A DNA stretch of 64,000 nt from Pedobacter punctiformis (GCF_027213715.1 NZ_JAPWGM010000002.1:124001-188000), one strand, 5' to 3'. Numbered from the stretch's first letter, positions 35,887 through 45,205 are shown. Numbers and translations are program-made. The notes: generated by a model from the sequence alone, not told the origin.

Positions 35887-36855
35887 CTACACAATACCTT
35901 CTTTTAAAAGATCGTGTAAGTGAATAATGCCAAAGTAAGTATTTTGTTGTAAAACCAACAATTGAGTGATGTTATTTTGTCTGATTATTTCAAGCGCTTC
36001 AACAGCCAAAGCATCAAATTGAATACTTTTTGGGCTTTTTCCCATAATGTCTTCAGCCTTTAAATTTTCTATGGTGGTATAGTTTTCAAGCATTCTTCTG
36101 ATATCACCGTCCGTAATTACGCCCAATATTTGGTTTTCATCATCAATAACAGCAACGGCACCTAAACGGTTTTTACTAATTTCAATTAAAACCTCTTTCA
36201 CTGATGCCGAACGTTTTATATGTGGTTTTTCGTTTGAAAGTGCGAGATCTCCTGCTTTTAAATACAATTTTTTTCCTAAAGCACCACCGGGATGATACTT
36301 TGCAAAGTCTGATTCGTTAAAATCCCGGCACTCCAATAAACAAATGGCAAGGGCATCACCAAGCGCCAGCTGAGCGGTTGTACTGGTTGTAGGGGCAAGG
36401 TTGTGCGGACAAGCTTCTTTCTCAACACTGGTGTTCAAAATTAAATCGGCATGCTGAGCCAGGTAAGAATTTAGTTCACCAACCATCCCAATCAAAATGT
36501 TGCCTGAAGTTTTTAGCAACGGAATAAGAACTTTAATTTCGGGTGTATTGCCACTCTTGGATAAGCAAATCACAATATCATTTTGCTGGATCATGCCCAA
36601 ATCTCCATGAATGGCATCTGCTGCATGCATGAAAATAGCAGGAGTGCCCGTAGAATTAAAAGTGGCTACAATTTTTTGAGCAATGATGGCACTTTTCCCA
36701 ATCCCGGTTACGATTACGCGGCCATTGCAGTTTAAAATGCCAGACACTACCTTTTCAAAATCGGAATTAATATTCTTAGCAACATTTAAAATTGCTGCAG
36801 CTTCTAACCCCAATGTGTCTACAGCTGATTGAGTTATTGATTTTTTACTTTTCAA
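35887..36855 (-). CDS. kdsD: D-arabinose-5-phosphate isomerase (KpsF/GutQ)
   Basis: A 322-residue isomerase giving arabinose-5-phosphate, the precursor of Kdo for LPS. It has an N-terminal SIS domain (GRVIVTGIGKSAIIAQKI, CLSKSGNTPE, NLAPTTSTTAQLALGDALA) and two C-terminal CBS domains (ILGVITDGDIRRML, TQLLVLQQNTYFGIIHLHD). It precedes manC by 14 bases and is divergent from recQ, while the next Kdo enzyme (kdsA) lies just beyond recQ. The cluster therefore covers two adjacent Kdo steps separated by recQ. Confidence 0.92.
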   Translation of the reverse strand: MKSKKSITQSAVDTLGLEAAAILNVAKNINSDFEKVVSGILNCNGRVIVTGIGKSAIIAQKIVATFNSTGTPAIFMHAADAIHGDLGMIQQNDIVICLSKSGNTPEIKVLIPLLKTSGNILIGMVGELNSYLAQHADLILNTSVEKEACPHNLAPTTSTTAQLALGDALAICLLECRDFNESDFAKYHPGGALGKKLYLKAGDLALSNEKPHIKRSASVKEVLIEISKNRLGAVAVIDDENQILGVITDGDIRRMLENYTTIENLKAEDIMGKSPKSIQFDALAVEALEIIRQNNITQLLVLQQNTYFGIIHLHDLLKEGIV

Positions 36856-36946
36856 AGAGAAAAAAATTGTTGGTTAATACTTGAAATTCTTGTAAAATTA
36901 TGTTATTTTGGATACAAAAATAGCATCGCATATTTTATTACACAAA

Positions 36947-39136
36947 ATGGACGTGAAAAAGTCGTTATTTGATAACCTGCAAAATTTCTTCGGGTTTGAT
37001 AATTTCAAAGGTGATCAGGAGTCGATCATTACAAATATTTTAGAAGGCAATAATACATTTGTTATTATGCCAACAGGTGGGGGGAAGTCTATTTGCTACC
37101 AATTACCTGCTTTAATGAGTGAAGGAACAGCTATTGTTATTTCACCGCTTATTGCATTAATGAAAAACCAGGTGGACCAATTAAGGGCATTTGGGGGTAA
37201 TGACAGCATTGCTCATTTTCTAAATTCATCCCTAAACAAATCTGAGATTACTCAGGTAAAAACAGACCTTTTAAGTGGTCAAACCAAATTATTATACGTA
37301 GCACCAGAATCGCTTGCCAAACAGGATAACATTGATTTTTTAAATTTAATTAAAATTTCTTTCGTTGCTGTGGATGAGGCACACTGTATTTCTGAATGGG
37401 GGCATGATTTCAGACCTGAATATCGTAAAATCAGACAGGTAATCAGTGGTTTAGGTAATAATATCCCAATTATTGCGCTAACGGCAACTGCAACGCCAAA
37501 GGTACAGCAAGACATTATTAAAAACCTTGGAATGAGTGATGCAACTTTATTTAAGTCATCATTTAACAGACCGAATTTATTTTATGAAATCCGTCCCAAG
37601 CGTGACATTACGAAAGAAATTATAAAGTATATCAAGTCCAACACCGGCAAATCGGGTATTATTTACTGTTTGAGTCGTAAAAAGGTGGAGGAAGTAGCTG
37701 AAGCATTAAATTTGAATGGAGTTAGTGCTTTGCCATATCATGCAGGATTAGATCCTAAAGTGAGGGCCGAAACACAGGATAAATTTTTGATGGAAGATGC
37801 CGAAGTAATTGTAGCTACAATTGCCTTTGGTATGGGAATCGATAAACCTGATGTGCGTTTTGTGATTCACCATGATGTGCCAAAAAGTATGGAGGGTTAT
37901 TACCAGGAAACAGGTAGGGCCGGACGGGATGGTGGTGAAGGAGTTTGCATTGCATTTTATGCTCAAAAAGATGTGGATAAGCTGGCTAAGTTTATGAAAG
38001 ATAAGCCGGTTTCTGAGCGTGAAATTGGAACACAGATCTTAAAAGAAGTAATCGATTACGCTGAATCCGGCGTTTGCCGCCGTAAACAGATTCTCCATTA
38101 TTTTGGTGAAAACTTTAATGAAACAGGTTGCAATTGCATGTGTGATAATTGCAAAAAACCTAAAAAACAGTTTGATGCAGAGGAAAATTTATCAACGCTG
38201 TTAAAGTTTATCGAAAAAACAGGTGAAAAGTTTGATGATGTACATTTATTAAATGTTTTTCTGGGTTTAGAAACGGCACAAACTATTGCTTACGAGCACA
38301 GTAAAGTACCTGAGTTTGGGTTGGGAAAAGAAGATGGTGAACTTAAATGGAAATCTATTGTTCGCCAGGCTGTATTAAATAATTTCCTTTTTAAGGATAT
38401 TGATAACTATGGTTTATTAAAACTAACCAAACAAGGTAAAGATTTTATAAATAATCCCTATAGTCTTAAATTCATTTTAAATGAACCGATTGAATCAGGT
38501 GCTGATGATGACGATGATGACGTAAAACAGGGTACAGGTACGCTTGATACGCAGCTTTTACAGTTGCTTAAAGATCAGCGTAAAAAAATAGCCAAACAAA
38601 AAAACGTACCTCCGTTTGTTGTTTTTCAAGACCCTTCTTTAGAAGAAATGTGTACGCATTATCCCATTACTATGGAAGAGTTGCGGCAGATTTCTGGGGT
38701 GGGTTCTGGTAAAGCAATGAAATTTGGTTCTCCATTTATAGAGCTGATTAAAAAATACGTTGAAGACAACGACATTGAGCGTCCAATTGATTTAATTATC
38801 AAAACTCAGGCGAATAAATCTCAAATGAAGGTGTCAATCATTCAGAATATTGACAGACAAATTGGTTTGGAGGATATAGCGGATTCTAAAGGAATTACCT
38901 ATGAGGAAATTTTAAAAGAAGTAGAATCTATTGTTAATTCGGGCACTAAACTAAATCTTAATTATTTTATCGATGAAGTAATTGACGATGACAGACAAGA
39001 TGAAGTATTTGATTATTTCAGGGCTGCCGAAAATGACTCTATTGATGATGCCCTGAATGAACTCGGTGAAACAGATTATACCCGTGAGGAAATCCAGCTT
39101 ATGCGGATCAAATTCATGTCAGAATTAGGAAACTAA
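36947..39136 (+). CDS. recQ: ATP-dependent DNA helicase RecQ
   Basis: A 729-residue RecQ helicase for recombination and repair. Motifs: PTGGGKSICYQLPA (Walker A, about 43-56), VAVDEAHCISEWGHDFRPEY, TATATPKVQQDI, VIVATIAFGMGIDKPDVRF, QETGRAGRDG. The RecQ-Ct zinc-binding and winged-helix region follows: GVCRRKQILHYF and CNCMCDNC (four cysteines, about 384-407). Next is an HRDC domain (VFQDPSLEEMCTHYPITMEE), then about 100 acidic residues with a further helical domain. I chose ATG 36947 over TTG 36908 because the 13 extra residues are not conserved-looking. Confidence 0.93.
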   Translation: MDVKKSLFDNLQNFFGFDNFKGDQESIITNILEGNNTFVIMPTGGGKSICYQLPALMSEGTAIVISPLIALMKNQVDQLRAFGGNDSIAHFLNSSLNKSEITQVKTDLLSGQTKLLYVAPESLAKQDNIDFLNLIKISFVAVDEAHCISEWGHDFRPEYRKIRQVISGLGNNIPIIALTATATPKVQQDIIKNLGMSDATLFKSSFNRPNLFYEIRPKRDITKEIIKYIKSNTGKSGIIYCLSRKKVEEVAEALNLNGVSALPYHAGLDPKVRAETQDKFLMEDAEVIVATIAFGMGIDKPDVRFVIHHDVPKSMEGYYQETGRAGRDGGEGVCIAFYAQKDVDKLAKFMKDKPVSEREIGTQILKEVIDYAESGVCRRKQILHYFGENFNETGCNCMCDNCKKPKKQFDAEENLSTLLKFIEKTGEKFDDVHLLNVFLGLETAQTIAYEHSKVPEFGLGKEDGELKWKSIVRQAVLNNFLFKDIDNYGLLKLTKQGKDFINNPYSLKFILNEPIESGADDDDDDVKQGTGTLDTQLLQLLKDQRKKIAKQKNVPPFVVFQDPSLEEMCTHYPITMEELRQISGVGSGKAMKFGSPFIELIKKYVEDNDIERPIDLIIKTQANKSQMKVSIIQNIDRQIGLEDIADSKGITYEEILKEVESIVNSGTKLNLNYFIDEVIDDDRQDEVFDYFRAAENDSIDDALNELGETDYTREEIQLMRIKFMSELGN

Positions 39137-39148
39137 ATATTTAATTTA

Positions 39149-39201
39149 AGAGGGAAAATGTTAACTGGAAAGATTTAATCTCCATTGTTCATTTTCCCTC
39201 T
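39149..39201 (+). terminator. 12-bp inverted repeat between recQ and kdsA
   Basis: AGAGGGAAAATG (39149-39160) and CATTTTCCCTCT (39190-39201) pair perfectly, followed by CTCTTTT. It lies 13 bases after the recQ stop and ends 18 bases before kdsA, so it may terminate recQ or attenuate kdsA. Confidence 0.72.
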
Positions 39202-39219
39202 CTCTTTTACACGATAAGC

Positions 39220-40032
39220 ATGTTAAATTACCTAGATAAAATAAAAAATACAGAGTCAGGAAACTTTTTTTTAATGGCAGGGCCATGTGCAATAGAAGGT
39301 GAAGAAATGGCTTTGCGCATTGCTGAAAAAATTGTTTCCATAACCGATAAACTTAAAATACCATACATATTTAAAGGTTCTTACCGCAAGGCAAACCGAA
39401 GTAAAGGCAGCTCTTTTACCGGGATTGGTGATGAAAAAGCGTTAAAGATTCTGGAAAAAGTTGGCCGTGAATTTAATGTGCCAACCGTGACTGATATCCA
39501 TGAAAGCGGAGAGGCGGCAATGGCTGCAGCTTATGTTGATGTACTTCAGATCCCTGCCTTTTTATGCCGTCAAACTGATTTATTAATCGCAGCAGCTGAA
39601 ACCGGAAAGGTTGTTAACGTAAAAAAAGGGCAATTTCTTTCGGCTGGATCAATGAAATTTGCAGTTGAGAAAATAGTAGAAGCCGGGAATAATAAGGTGA
39701 TTTTAACCGACAGAGGGAATACTTTTGGGTATCAGGATTTAATTGTTGATTACCGTGGTTTGCCAGAAATGCAAAGTTTTGGCGTCCCTGTAGTAATGGA
39801 TTGTACACACTCCTTGCAACAACCAAATCAAAGTAGTGGAGTAACCGGAGGAAAACCTGAACTGATTTTGACTATTGCTAAAGCAGCTATCGCAGTTGGT
39901 GCTGATGGTTTATTTATTGAAACCCATCCTGATCCGGCAAATGCTAAATCTGACGGGGCCAATATGCTGCATCTGAATTTACTGGAAGAAACTTTAGCGA
40001 AACTTATTCGTGTTAGACAAGCTGTTATCTAA
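39220..40032 (+). CDS. kdsA: 3-deoxy-8-phosphooctulonate synthase (KdsA)
   Basis: A 270-residue aldolase that joins phosphoenolpyruvate and arabinose-5-phosphate to Kdo-8-phosphate for lipid A-core synthesis. Family motifs: FFLMAGPCAIEGEEMALRIA (about 17-36), FKGSYRKANRSKGSSFTG, ILTDRGNTFGYQDLIVDYRG, DCTHSLQQP, ADGLFIETHPDPANAKSDG. Its stop codon touches the next start with no gap, giving a two-gene operon with DUF2071. Confidence 0.95.
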   Translation: MLNYLDKIKNTESGNFFLMAGPCAIEGEEMALRIAEKIVSITDKLKIPYIFKGSYRKANRSKGSSFTGIGDEKALKILEKVGREFNVPTVTDIHESGEAAMAAAYVDVLQIPAFLCRQTDLLIAAAETGKVVNVKKGQFLSAGSMKFAVEKIVEAGNNKVILTDRGNTFGYQDLIVDYRGLPEMQSFGVPVVMDCTHSLQQPNQSSGVTGGKPELILTIAKAAIAVGADGLFIETHPDPANAKSDGANMLHLNLLEETLAKLIRVRQAVI

Positions 40033-40752
40033 ATGAATATTAGTAAAGGGGTATTTTTAACTGCAGAATGGCGAAAACTGGCTTTGGCCAATTACAGTGT
40101 AGATAAAAACATCCTTTTAAAATATTTACCTCCGCATACAGAACTGGATGACTGGAATGGAAAATATTATGTCAGTTTGGTTGGCTTTATGTTTGTTGAT
40201 GTTAAGCTTAAAGGTCTCAAAATTCCTTATCATGATACTTTTGAAGAAGTAAACCTCCGTTTCTACGTAAAATATAATGAAAATGGAGTTTGGAAGCGCG
40301 GCGTAGTGTTTATCAAAGAAATTGTTCCTAAGCCCGCCATTACTTTTATTGCCAACACCATTTACAAAGAAAACTATCAAACCCTGCCCATGAAACATCT
40401 CTGGATTGAACAGGGAAATCAGCTTGAGGTAGAATACCAGTGGAAAACTAAACATTGGAATAAGTTTTCGGTAATTGCTTCATCCAAAGCTGAACAAATT
40501 GCACTAAATAGCGAAGAAGAGTTTATAACGGAACATTATTGGGGTTATACTAAAATTGGAATAAATAAAACATCAGAATATGGTGTTGAGCATCCAAGAT
40601 GGGAAGTTTACCCTGTTCAGGATTATACCATCGATGTTGATTTTGGAACCAATTACGGTGAAGAATTTAGTTTTTTAGCTAAGGTAAAACCCGATTCTGT
40701 AATGCTTGCTGAAGGTTCAGAAATCAGGGTTCTTAAAGGGAAAAAGATATAA
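40033..40752 (+). CDS. DUF2071 (YqjF-like) protein
   Basis: A 239-residue cytoplasmic protein of the YqjF/DUF2071 family, with the N-terminal LTAEWRKLALANYSVDKNIL, LPPHTELDDWNGKYYVSLVGFMF and VNLRFYV motifs. The fold is related to acetoacetate decarboxylase-like barrels, but the substrate is unknown. It begins directly at the kdsA stop codon (zero-base gap), so it is translationally coupled, though no functional tie to Kdo is known. Confidence 0.85.
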   Translation: MNISKGVFLTAEWRKLALANYSVDKNILLKYLPPHTELDDWNGKYYVSLVGFMFVDVKLKGLKIPYHDTFEEVNLRFYVKYNENGVWKRGVVFIKEIVPKPAITFIANTIYKENYQTLPMKHLWIEQGNQLEVEYQWKTKHWNKFSVIASSKAEQIALNSEEEFITEHYWGYTKIGINKTSEYGVEHPRWEVYPVQDYTIDVDFGTNYGEEFSFLAKVKPDSVMLAEGSEIRVLKGKKI

Positions 40753-40768
40753 TGACTATCTTTAAGGT

Positions 40769-41434
40769 ATGAACTATAAAGCCATGAAAAATGCCAACTA
40801 CGTTGTTTTATTGATAATCTGTCTTTTATCTTCATGTAATGGTCCTGCTGAGGTAAAGCAAAGTTTTAGTTTTCAAACTTCGCTAAGACCAGGTAATGAC
40901 AGAATGAGAGATTTGACCAATACAATGAACCAGGTATTGTTGAATAATGCTAAAAAAGCCGGAGAGGACAAGGCTTTACAGATTCAGTCTGGTGAAAAAG
41001 AAGAATTACCATTTTATGAGGACATTGCATTTTTGCCTGTTGTAAATGCAACAGAATTAACCAATGTTATTAATGATTATACCGAAAAAAGATTTAAAGC
41101 AAATCAGGAAGATTATTCTGCTCAGGTGAATTCTATAGATTTTGATAAAAATTTAGTGCTCATTGTATCACACCCAAAAGCAGCCATGGTAGTGTTAGGC
41201 GAAGTAAATAATACGGGACAAGCACTATATTTTGATAAAGTTTTGGATGACGGAATCAAAAATAATAAGCATGTAATCAAACTGCAATCAAAACGATTGG
41301 GAGAGGTAGCTTCTGGTATGGCATCTTTAGCACAAAATTGGGAATCTGCAGTTTATGTACTCGAAAAGAAAAATAAAGATAGTTTGTTTGTCGAAATAGA
41401 TGACATTATTTATCCATTTAGCCTTAAAAAGTAA
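40769..41434 (+). CDS. lipoprotein of unknown function
   Basis: A 221-residue protein with a lipoprotein signal (LLIICLLSSCNG, Cys near 23). ATG 40784 is an alternative start that trims five residues. The mature part is helical at the front (MRDLTNTMNQVLLNNAKKAG) and mixed at the back, without a recognised motif. It lies 16 bases after the DUF2071 gene and converges on the PorE-like gene with a 5-base gap. No function can be assigned. Confidence 0.78.
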   Translation: MNYKAMKNANYVVLLIICLLSSCNGPAEVKQSFSFQTSLRPGNDRMRDLTNTMNQVLLNNAKKAGEDKALQIQSGEKEELPFYEDIAFLPVVNATELTNVINDYTEKRFKANQEDYSAQVNSIDFDKNLVLIVSHPKAAMVVLGEVNNTGQALYFDKVLDDGIKNNKHVIKLQSKRLGEVASGMASLAQNWESAVYVLEKKNKDSLFVEIDDIIYPFSLKK

Positions 41435-41439
41435 AATAT

Positions 41440-43326
41440 TTAAACCTTCGTAATTACAAATGATGTTCTGCGGTTATTCTTTCTGCCCAGTTCCGTTTTG
41501 TTATCGGCAATAGGTTTGCTGGCACCAAAACCTTTAAAAGTAAGTCTTTTAGCTTCAATATTATTTTTGATAAGATATACATAAACGGCATTAGCTCTGT
41601 TGAAAGATAATTTTTCATTCAATTTATCATCTCCAACATTATCTGTGTGCCCCTGAATTTCAATTTCAACAGTTGGATTATCATTTAAAAAAGTAATTAA
41701 AACTTCCAGCTCTTTTATTGATGCAGGTAAAAGGTTGTATTTATTCGTATCGAAAAATATATTTTTTAGAGTCACATTACCGCCAGCTTTAATTTTTTCA
41801 ATGTAAACTTCAATTTGATAAGGTTTATTAATATCACCGGCTTTTAATTCAAAGTTTTCTGAATAGAACATATAACCCTCCGCATTTACATTGAATAGAT
41901 AATTACTACCAACAGGCATAACGGCCAAAAAGCTCCCGGTTGTTGGGTCGGTATAATCATCAAAAACCGTTTTATTTGTTTTTAAATCAACTACCTGTAC
42001 GTTACTTTCAATTGTTTTCTGGCTGTCTTTATCTTTAACAATGCCCTTCACATAACTTATTTTTAATGGCCGGGCCCGTTCAGGAATACCAAAGCTATAA
42101 ATATCCTGTGCACCATATCCATCTTTTAAATTAGAAGAAAAGAAACCTAAATTGCCATCGGCACTAACCACCAGGCCACTTTCATCTTCGAAAGAGTTTA
42201 TCGGATAGCCTACATTAATTGGTTTTTGCCATTTCTCTGTATCATCTAATCTGCTGTAGTAAATGTCTTTATTGCCAAATCCGGGCCAGCCATCCGATGA
42301 AAAATATAAAGTTTTGCCGTCCGCGTGAAGAAAAGGTGTATTTTCATCAAATGGTGTATTAATCTCAGGACCCAGGTTTATGGCCGGTCCCCATTTTGCA
42401 TCCGCTGTAATGGTGCTTTTCCATATGTCATATCCACCAGCACCACCTGGCCGGTTACTAACAAAATAAAGTGTGCTTCCATCAGGGCTAATGGCAGGCT
42501 GAGATTCCCAATATTCGGAATTCACAGGGCTTCCAATGTTGTAAGGTTCACCCCAATCTGCACCTTCGCGATGAGAAACATAAATGTCACATCTTCCTAA
42601 TCCATCAGGGCGGTTACAGCCCGTAAAAAATAAATATTTACCATCAGGCGATATCGTTTGGGCACCTTCATTATATTTTGCTGTATTTATTTTATTGGAA
42701 AGTGGGGTAGCTGTATTCCATTCGTTGTTTTTGAATTGTGATGTCCAAAAATCTTCATTCCCATTAATTTGCCTTGTAAAGATCAGGGTTTCTCCATCAG
42801 CTGTTAAGGCTGGAAAATACTCTGCATTTGTTGTGTTTACACCTTCTCCAAGATTTTTAGGGATATATTTTACGGGTTTTTTAATGGCTTCAACTGCAAA
42901 ATCACAGTCTAAAAGATATTTTTTTGCCTTTTTATTTCGTTCAGCCGATTTATCAAGAGGTATAAATTGTTCAAAATGTTGTTTGGCTTTTACATATTCG
43001 GCTGTAGCAAATTCCATTTGAGCCAGATTAAAAATAACCTCCGGCAAAACATTTTTATTAATGTTTATCGCCTTTTGATAATTGGCTTTGGCTTCAGCAT
43101 ATTTTTTCTGAATGCGATATACATCTCCTAAAACAATTAATGCGGTTTGAAATTGAGGATCGGCTTGTACAGCACTTTCCAACAATTGAGCAGCAGCAGG
43201 ATAATCTTGTTTCTGAATAAAAGGACTGGCTTTTTCAAAAAGATTTTGAGCTTTTTTATTCGATGGGTTTTGTCCAAAGCAATAAATGCTCAGTATGCTA
43301 AATAAAATGATTAAGCCATGTTTCAT
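41440..43326 (-). CDS. PorE-like OmpA protein (TPR, PD40, regulatory domain, OmpA)
   Basis: A 628-residue envelope protein whose domain order matches PorE of the type IX secretion system. After a signal peptide it has TPR repeats (about 25-150) and a PD40/WD40-like propeller (repeats such as SPDGKYLFFTGCNRPDG and SPDGSTLYFVSNRPGG, about 165-400). A carboxypeptidase-like regulatory domain (VKGIVKDKDSQKTIESNV) and an OmpA peptidoglycan-binding domain (IEIQGHTDNVGDDKLNEKLS, FKGFGASKPIADN) follow. PorE tethers the T9SS to peptidoglycan; other proteins of this layout exist, so the exact role is inferred. A TAGCTTTG promoter box lies 19 bases upstream. Confidence 0.78.
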   Translation of the reverse strand: MKHGLIILFSILSIYCFGQNPSNKKAQNLFEKASPFIQKQDYPAAAQLLESAVQADPQFQTALIVLGDVYRIQKKYAEAKANYQKAININKNVLPEVIFNLAQMEFATAEYVKAKQHFEQFIPLDKSAERNKKAKKYLLDCDFAVEAIKKPVKYIPKNLGEGVNTTNAEYFPALTADGETLIFTRQINGNEDFWTSQFKNNEWNTATPLSNKINTAKYNEGAQTISPDGKYLFFTGCNRPDGLGRCDIYVSHREGADWGEPYNIGSPVNSEYWESQPAISPDGSTLYFVSNRPGGAGGYDIWKSTITADAKWGPAINLGPEINTPFDENTPFLHADGKTLYFSSDGWPGFGNKDIYYSRLDDTEKWQKPINVGYPINSFEDESGLVVSADGNLGFFSSNLKDGYGAQDIYSFGIPERARPLKISYVKGIVKDKDSQKTIESNVQVVDLKTNKTVFDDYTDPTTGSFLAVMPVGSNYLFNVNAEGYMFYSENFELKAGDINKPYQIEVYIEKIKAGGNVTLKNIFFDTNKYNLLPASIKELEVLITFLNDNPTVEIEIQGHTDNVGDDKLNEKLSFNRANAVYVYLIKNNIEAKRLTFKGFGASKPIADNKTELGRKNNRRTSFVITKV

Positions 43327-43345
43327 TACATTAACATTTGGTTAT

Positions 43346-43353
43346 CAAAGCTA
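43346..43353 (-). promoter_or_regulatory. TAnnTTTG -7 box for the PorE-like gene
   Basis: TAGCTTTG on the minus strand, ending 19 bases before ATG 43326 and within the 38-bp gap after queE, so the PorE-like gene may be expressed separately from queE. Confidence 0.5.
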
Positions 43354-43364
43354 ATGTAAACTAT

Positions 43365-43988
43365 TTAAGGAATATTTAAAAATTTGTGTGTTTGTAAAGA
43401 AATCTCCCATTTTGGATTAGCCATTACGTAATCTATAATTAAAGGCGTCATTTCCTTTGATTTAGACCACTCTGGCTGCAGGTAAAGTTTGCAACCCGCT
43501 GAAACAGATTGAGCATATTCTTCTGCCCATTTGAAATCACTTTTATTAAAAACAATAACCTTTAATTCGTTTGCAAACGGCGTGATATCTGGTCTTGGTG
43601 CTTTAAATTTTTTAGGAGATAAACAAATCCAGTCCCAGTTACCGGATAGAGGGTAAGCGCCAGAAGTTTCAATAAAAGTTAAAATTCCTTCAGCTTGTAA
43701 TTTGGAGGTAAGATAATCTAAGTTGTAAATTAAGGGCTCGCCGCCCGTAATTACAACAGCTTTTCCCGGATATTTTTTTGCATTTTCTACAATTACATCA
43801 GCAGGTGTGAGTGGGTGCATCTCCGCGTCCCAGCTCTCTTTAACATCACACCAATGGCAACCTACATCACAGCCGCCCAGGCGAATAAAATATGCCGCCT
43901 TACCTGTGTTAAATCCTTCGCCCTGTATGGTGTAAAATTCTTCCATTAAAGGAAGTAATGTGCCGTCTTCTGGTATGTCCTGTTTCAT
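43365..43988 (-). CDS. queE: 7-carboxy-7-deazaguanine synthase (QueE)
   Basis: A 207-residue radical SAM enzyme of queuosine (7-deazaguanine) synthesis. The [4Fe-4S] cysteines are Cys40, Cys44 and Cys47 in GGCDVGCHWCDVKESWD. The N terminus has EFYTIQGEGFNTGKAAYFIRL, and VVITGGEPLIYNL lies near 74-86. The CxxxCxxC spacing is the usual one. It is divergent from the Rieske gene and precedes the PorE-like gene by 38 bases. Neither neighbour belongs to queuosine synthesis. Confidence 0.93.
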   Translation of the reverse strand: MKQDIPEDGTLLPLMEEFYTIQGEGFNTGKAAYFIRLGGCDVGCHWCDVKESWDAEMHPLTPADVIVENAKKYPGKAVVITGGEPLIYNLDYLTSKLQAEGILTFIETSGAYPLSGNWDWICLSPKKFKAPRPDITPFANELKVIVFNKSDFKWAEEYAQSVSAGCKLYLQPEWSKSKEMTPLIIDYVMANPKWEISLQTHKFLNIP

Positions 43989-44095
43989 TTTTGAGGTTGC
44001 AAATATCCTAAAAAAATCGGTGTAAAACTTTATCTTAGTGAAAAATAACCCTTAGATGAAGAAACAAATAAATATTCATCTAAAATTTTAAAGAA

Positions 44096-44431
44096 ATGCG
44101 CTGGTTTAAAGCTTTAAATAATTTTCAAATTTCCAAGGGAGATTCCATTCAGGTGATTAAAGTGGAAGGAAAACAAATTTGTATTATTAAAGAAGGTGGA
44201 CAACTTTTTGCAACTCAGGCTTATTGCCCGCATGCTGGCGGTCATTTTAGCGGAGGCTGGTGTAAAAATGGAAATTTAATCTGCCCTGTTCACCGTTATG
44301 AGTATAGTCTAAAAACAGGGAGAGGCATTGAAGGACAAGGCGATTACATTAATATTTATCCAACAGAAATAAGGGAAGATGGGCTTTATATTGGTTTTGA
44401 AGAAAGCTGGTGGAGTAAACTTTGGTCTTAA
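44096..44431 (+). CDS. Rieske [2Fe-2S] ferredoxin-like protein
   Basis: A 111-residue soluble protein with a full Rieske cluster motif: Cys44-Pro-His46 (YCPHAGGHFSGG) and Cys63-Pro-Val-His66 (ICPVHRYEY). It resembles NirD-type and dioxygenase ferredoxin chains that pass electrons to an oxygenase or reductase; none is encoded here. It has no signal or membrane segment. The gene ends 4 bases inside the convergent PIN toxin gene. Confidence 0.9.
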   Translation: MRWFKALNNFQISKGDSIQVIKVEGKQICIIKEGGQLFATQAYCPHAGGHFSGGWCKNGNLICPVHRYEYSLKTGRGIEGQGDYINIYPTEIREDGLYIGFEESWWSKLWS

Positions 44432-44853
44432 ACAGACAGATATTGTTTAAAAAAGCTCTGACAATTTAAAACCTGAATATCAGAAAAATAAAAATCTTCA
44501 ATATCTTCAGTTATAATACATTTACAGCCTTTCTCTTGTGCAGCATAATATTCCAAACCATCTTCAAAATCGTGTATAGCCTTATTAATTAAAGTATGAT
44601 GAACACCGTGCATAGAGTTTTCAGCTATTTTAATATGTTTACAAAGTAAATCTATCTTTTGTTTAGCCATTTGAGCATTCTGCTTTTTTTCTGCAAAATA
44701 AAAGGCAATTGCAAGGCAAAGAGGAGAGGTATAAACCTCAAATTTTGGATGAGAGGCCAGACTTAAAATTCTCGAAGAATAAGTAAATAGCGGATATTCC
44801 TTATTCAGAACAGAAACTAAAACATTAGCATCTAAAAAAATCTTTAACATCAA
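44428..44853 (-). CDS. PIN-domain ribonuclease toxin (VapC-like)
   Basis: A 141-residue PIN protein, predicted metal-dependent RNase toxin. The expected acidic residues are present: Asp8 in KIFLDANVLVSVL, an acidic stretch in HDFEDGLEYYAA (about 94-105) and Asp/Glu in IITEDIEDF near the C terminus. Its ATG directly follows the stop of the antitoxin gene (0-base gap), the standard antitoxin-first order. The chromosomal position between core genes and the small AT-rich pair suggests a mobile module. Confidence 0.86.
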   Translation of the reverse strand: MMLKIFLDANVLVSVLNKEYPLFTYSSRILSLASHPKFEVYTSPLCLAIAFYFAEKKQNAQMAKQKIDLLCKHIKIAENSMHGVHHTLINKAIHDFEDGLEYYAAQEKGCKCIITEDIEDFYFSDIQVLNCQSFFKQYLSV

Positions 44854-45114
44854 TTACTTTTTAGAAGAAAAAAATTCATCTTTAGAGGCTTTTCGGGATG
44901 GCTTCGGTGTTTTTCTATATTCTACTTCACCTTCGGCAACCATACTTACCCAATCAGAAATAGGATATTCCTCCAGTGATTTGTACTCGTTGGAAGTTAC
45001 CTGTGTTAAAAGATGTTCAATGAGGCGAGACAAGCTGATATTATGATCAGCAGCATATTTTTTAGCCTTATTTACAACTTCCTGATTAAAACTTAATGTT
45101 AATTTGGTATCCAT
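44854..45114 (-). CDS. antitoxin (DUF6364/ribbon-helix-helix type)
   Basis: An 86-residue protein with an N-terminal ribbon-helix-helix-like segment (KLTLSFNQEVVNKAKKYAADHNISLSRLIEHLL), typical of DUF6364 antitoxins partnered with PIN toxins. The C-terminal tail is charged (KTPKPSRKASKDEFFSSKK) and probably wraps the toxin. It is the first gene of the pair; the perfect palindrome 27 bases upstream of its start is a probable operator for autorepression. Confidence 0.83.
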   Translation of the reverse strand: MDTKLTLSFNQEVVNKAKKYAADHNISLSRLIEHLLTQVTSNEYKSLEEYPISDWVSMVAEGEVEYRKTPKPSRKASKDEFFSSKK

Positions 45115-45140
45115 CTTCTTAGATTATACTCAAATATACA

Positions 45141-45180
45141 AAATTATACGTGGTGTTTTAATTTTTAACACGTATAATTT
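45141..45180. promoter_or_regulatory. 12-bp inverted repeat, likely antitoxin operator
   Basis: AAATTATACGTG (45141-45152) and CACGTATAATTT (45169-45180) are exact complements with a 16-base spacer, in the 91-bp gap upstream of the antitoxin. The arms also contain TATA-like promoter sequence. It could equally terminate folD, but it lacks a T tract. Confidence 0.68.
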
Positions 45181-45205
45181 AAATTATTCTTATAAAGTTT
45201 CTTGT

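Noticed and set aside
36908-36946. TTG start 13 codons upstream of recQ
   Set aside because: The added residues are not conserved-looking and ATG 36947 is close to the helicase start.
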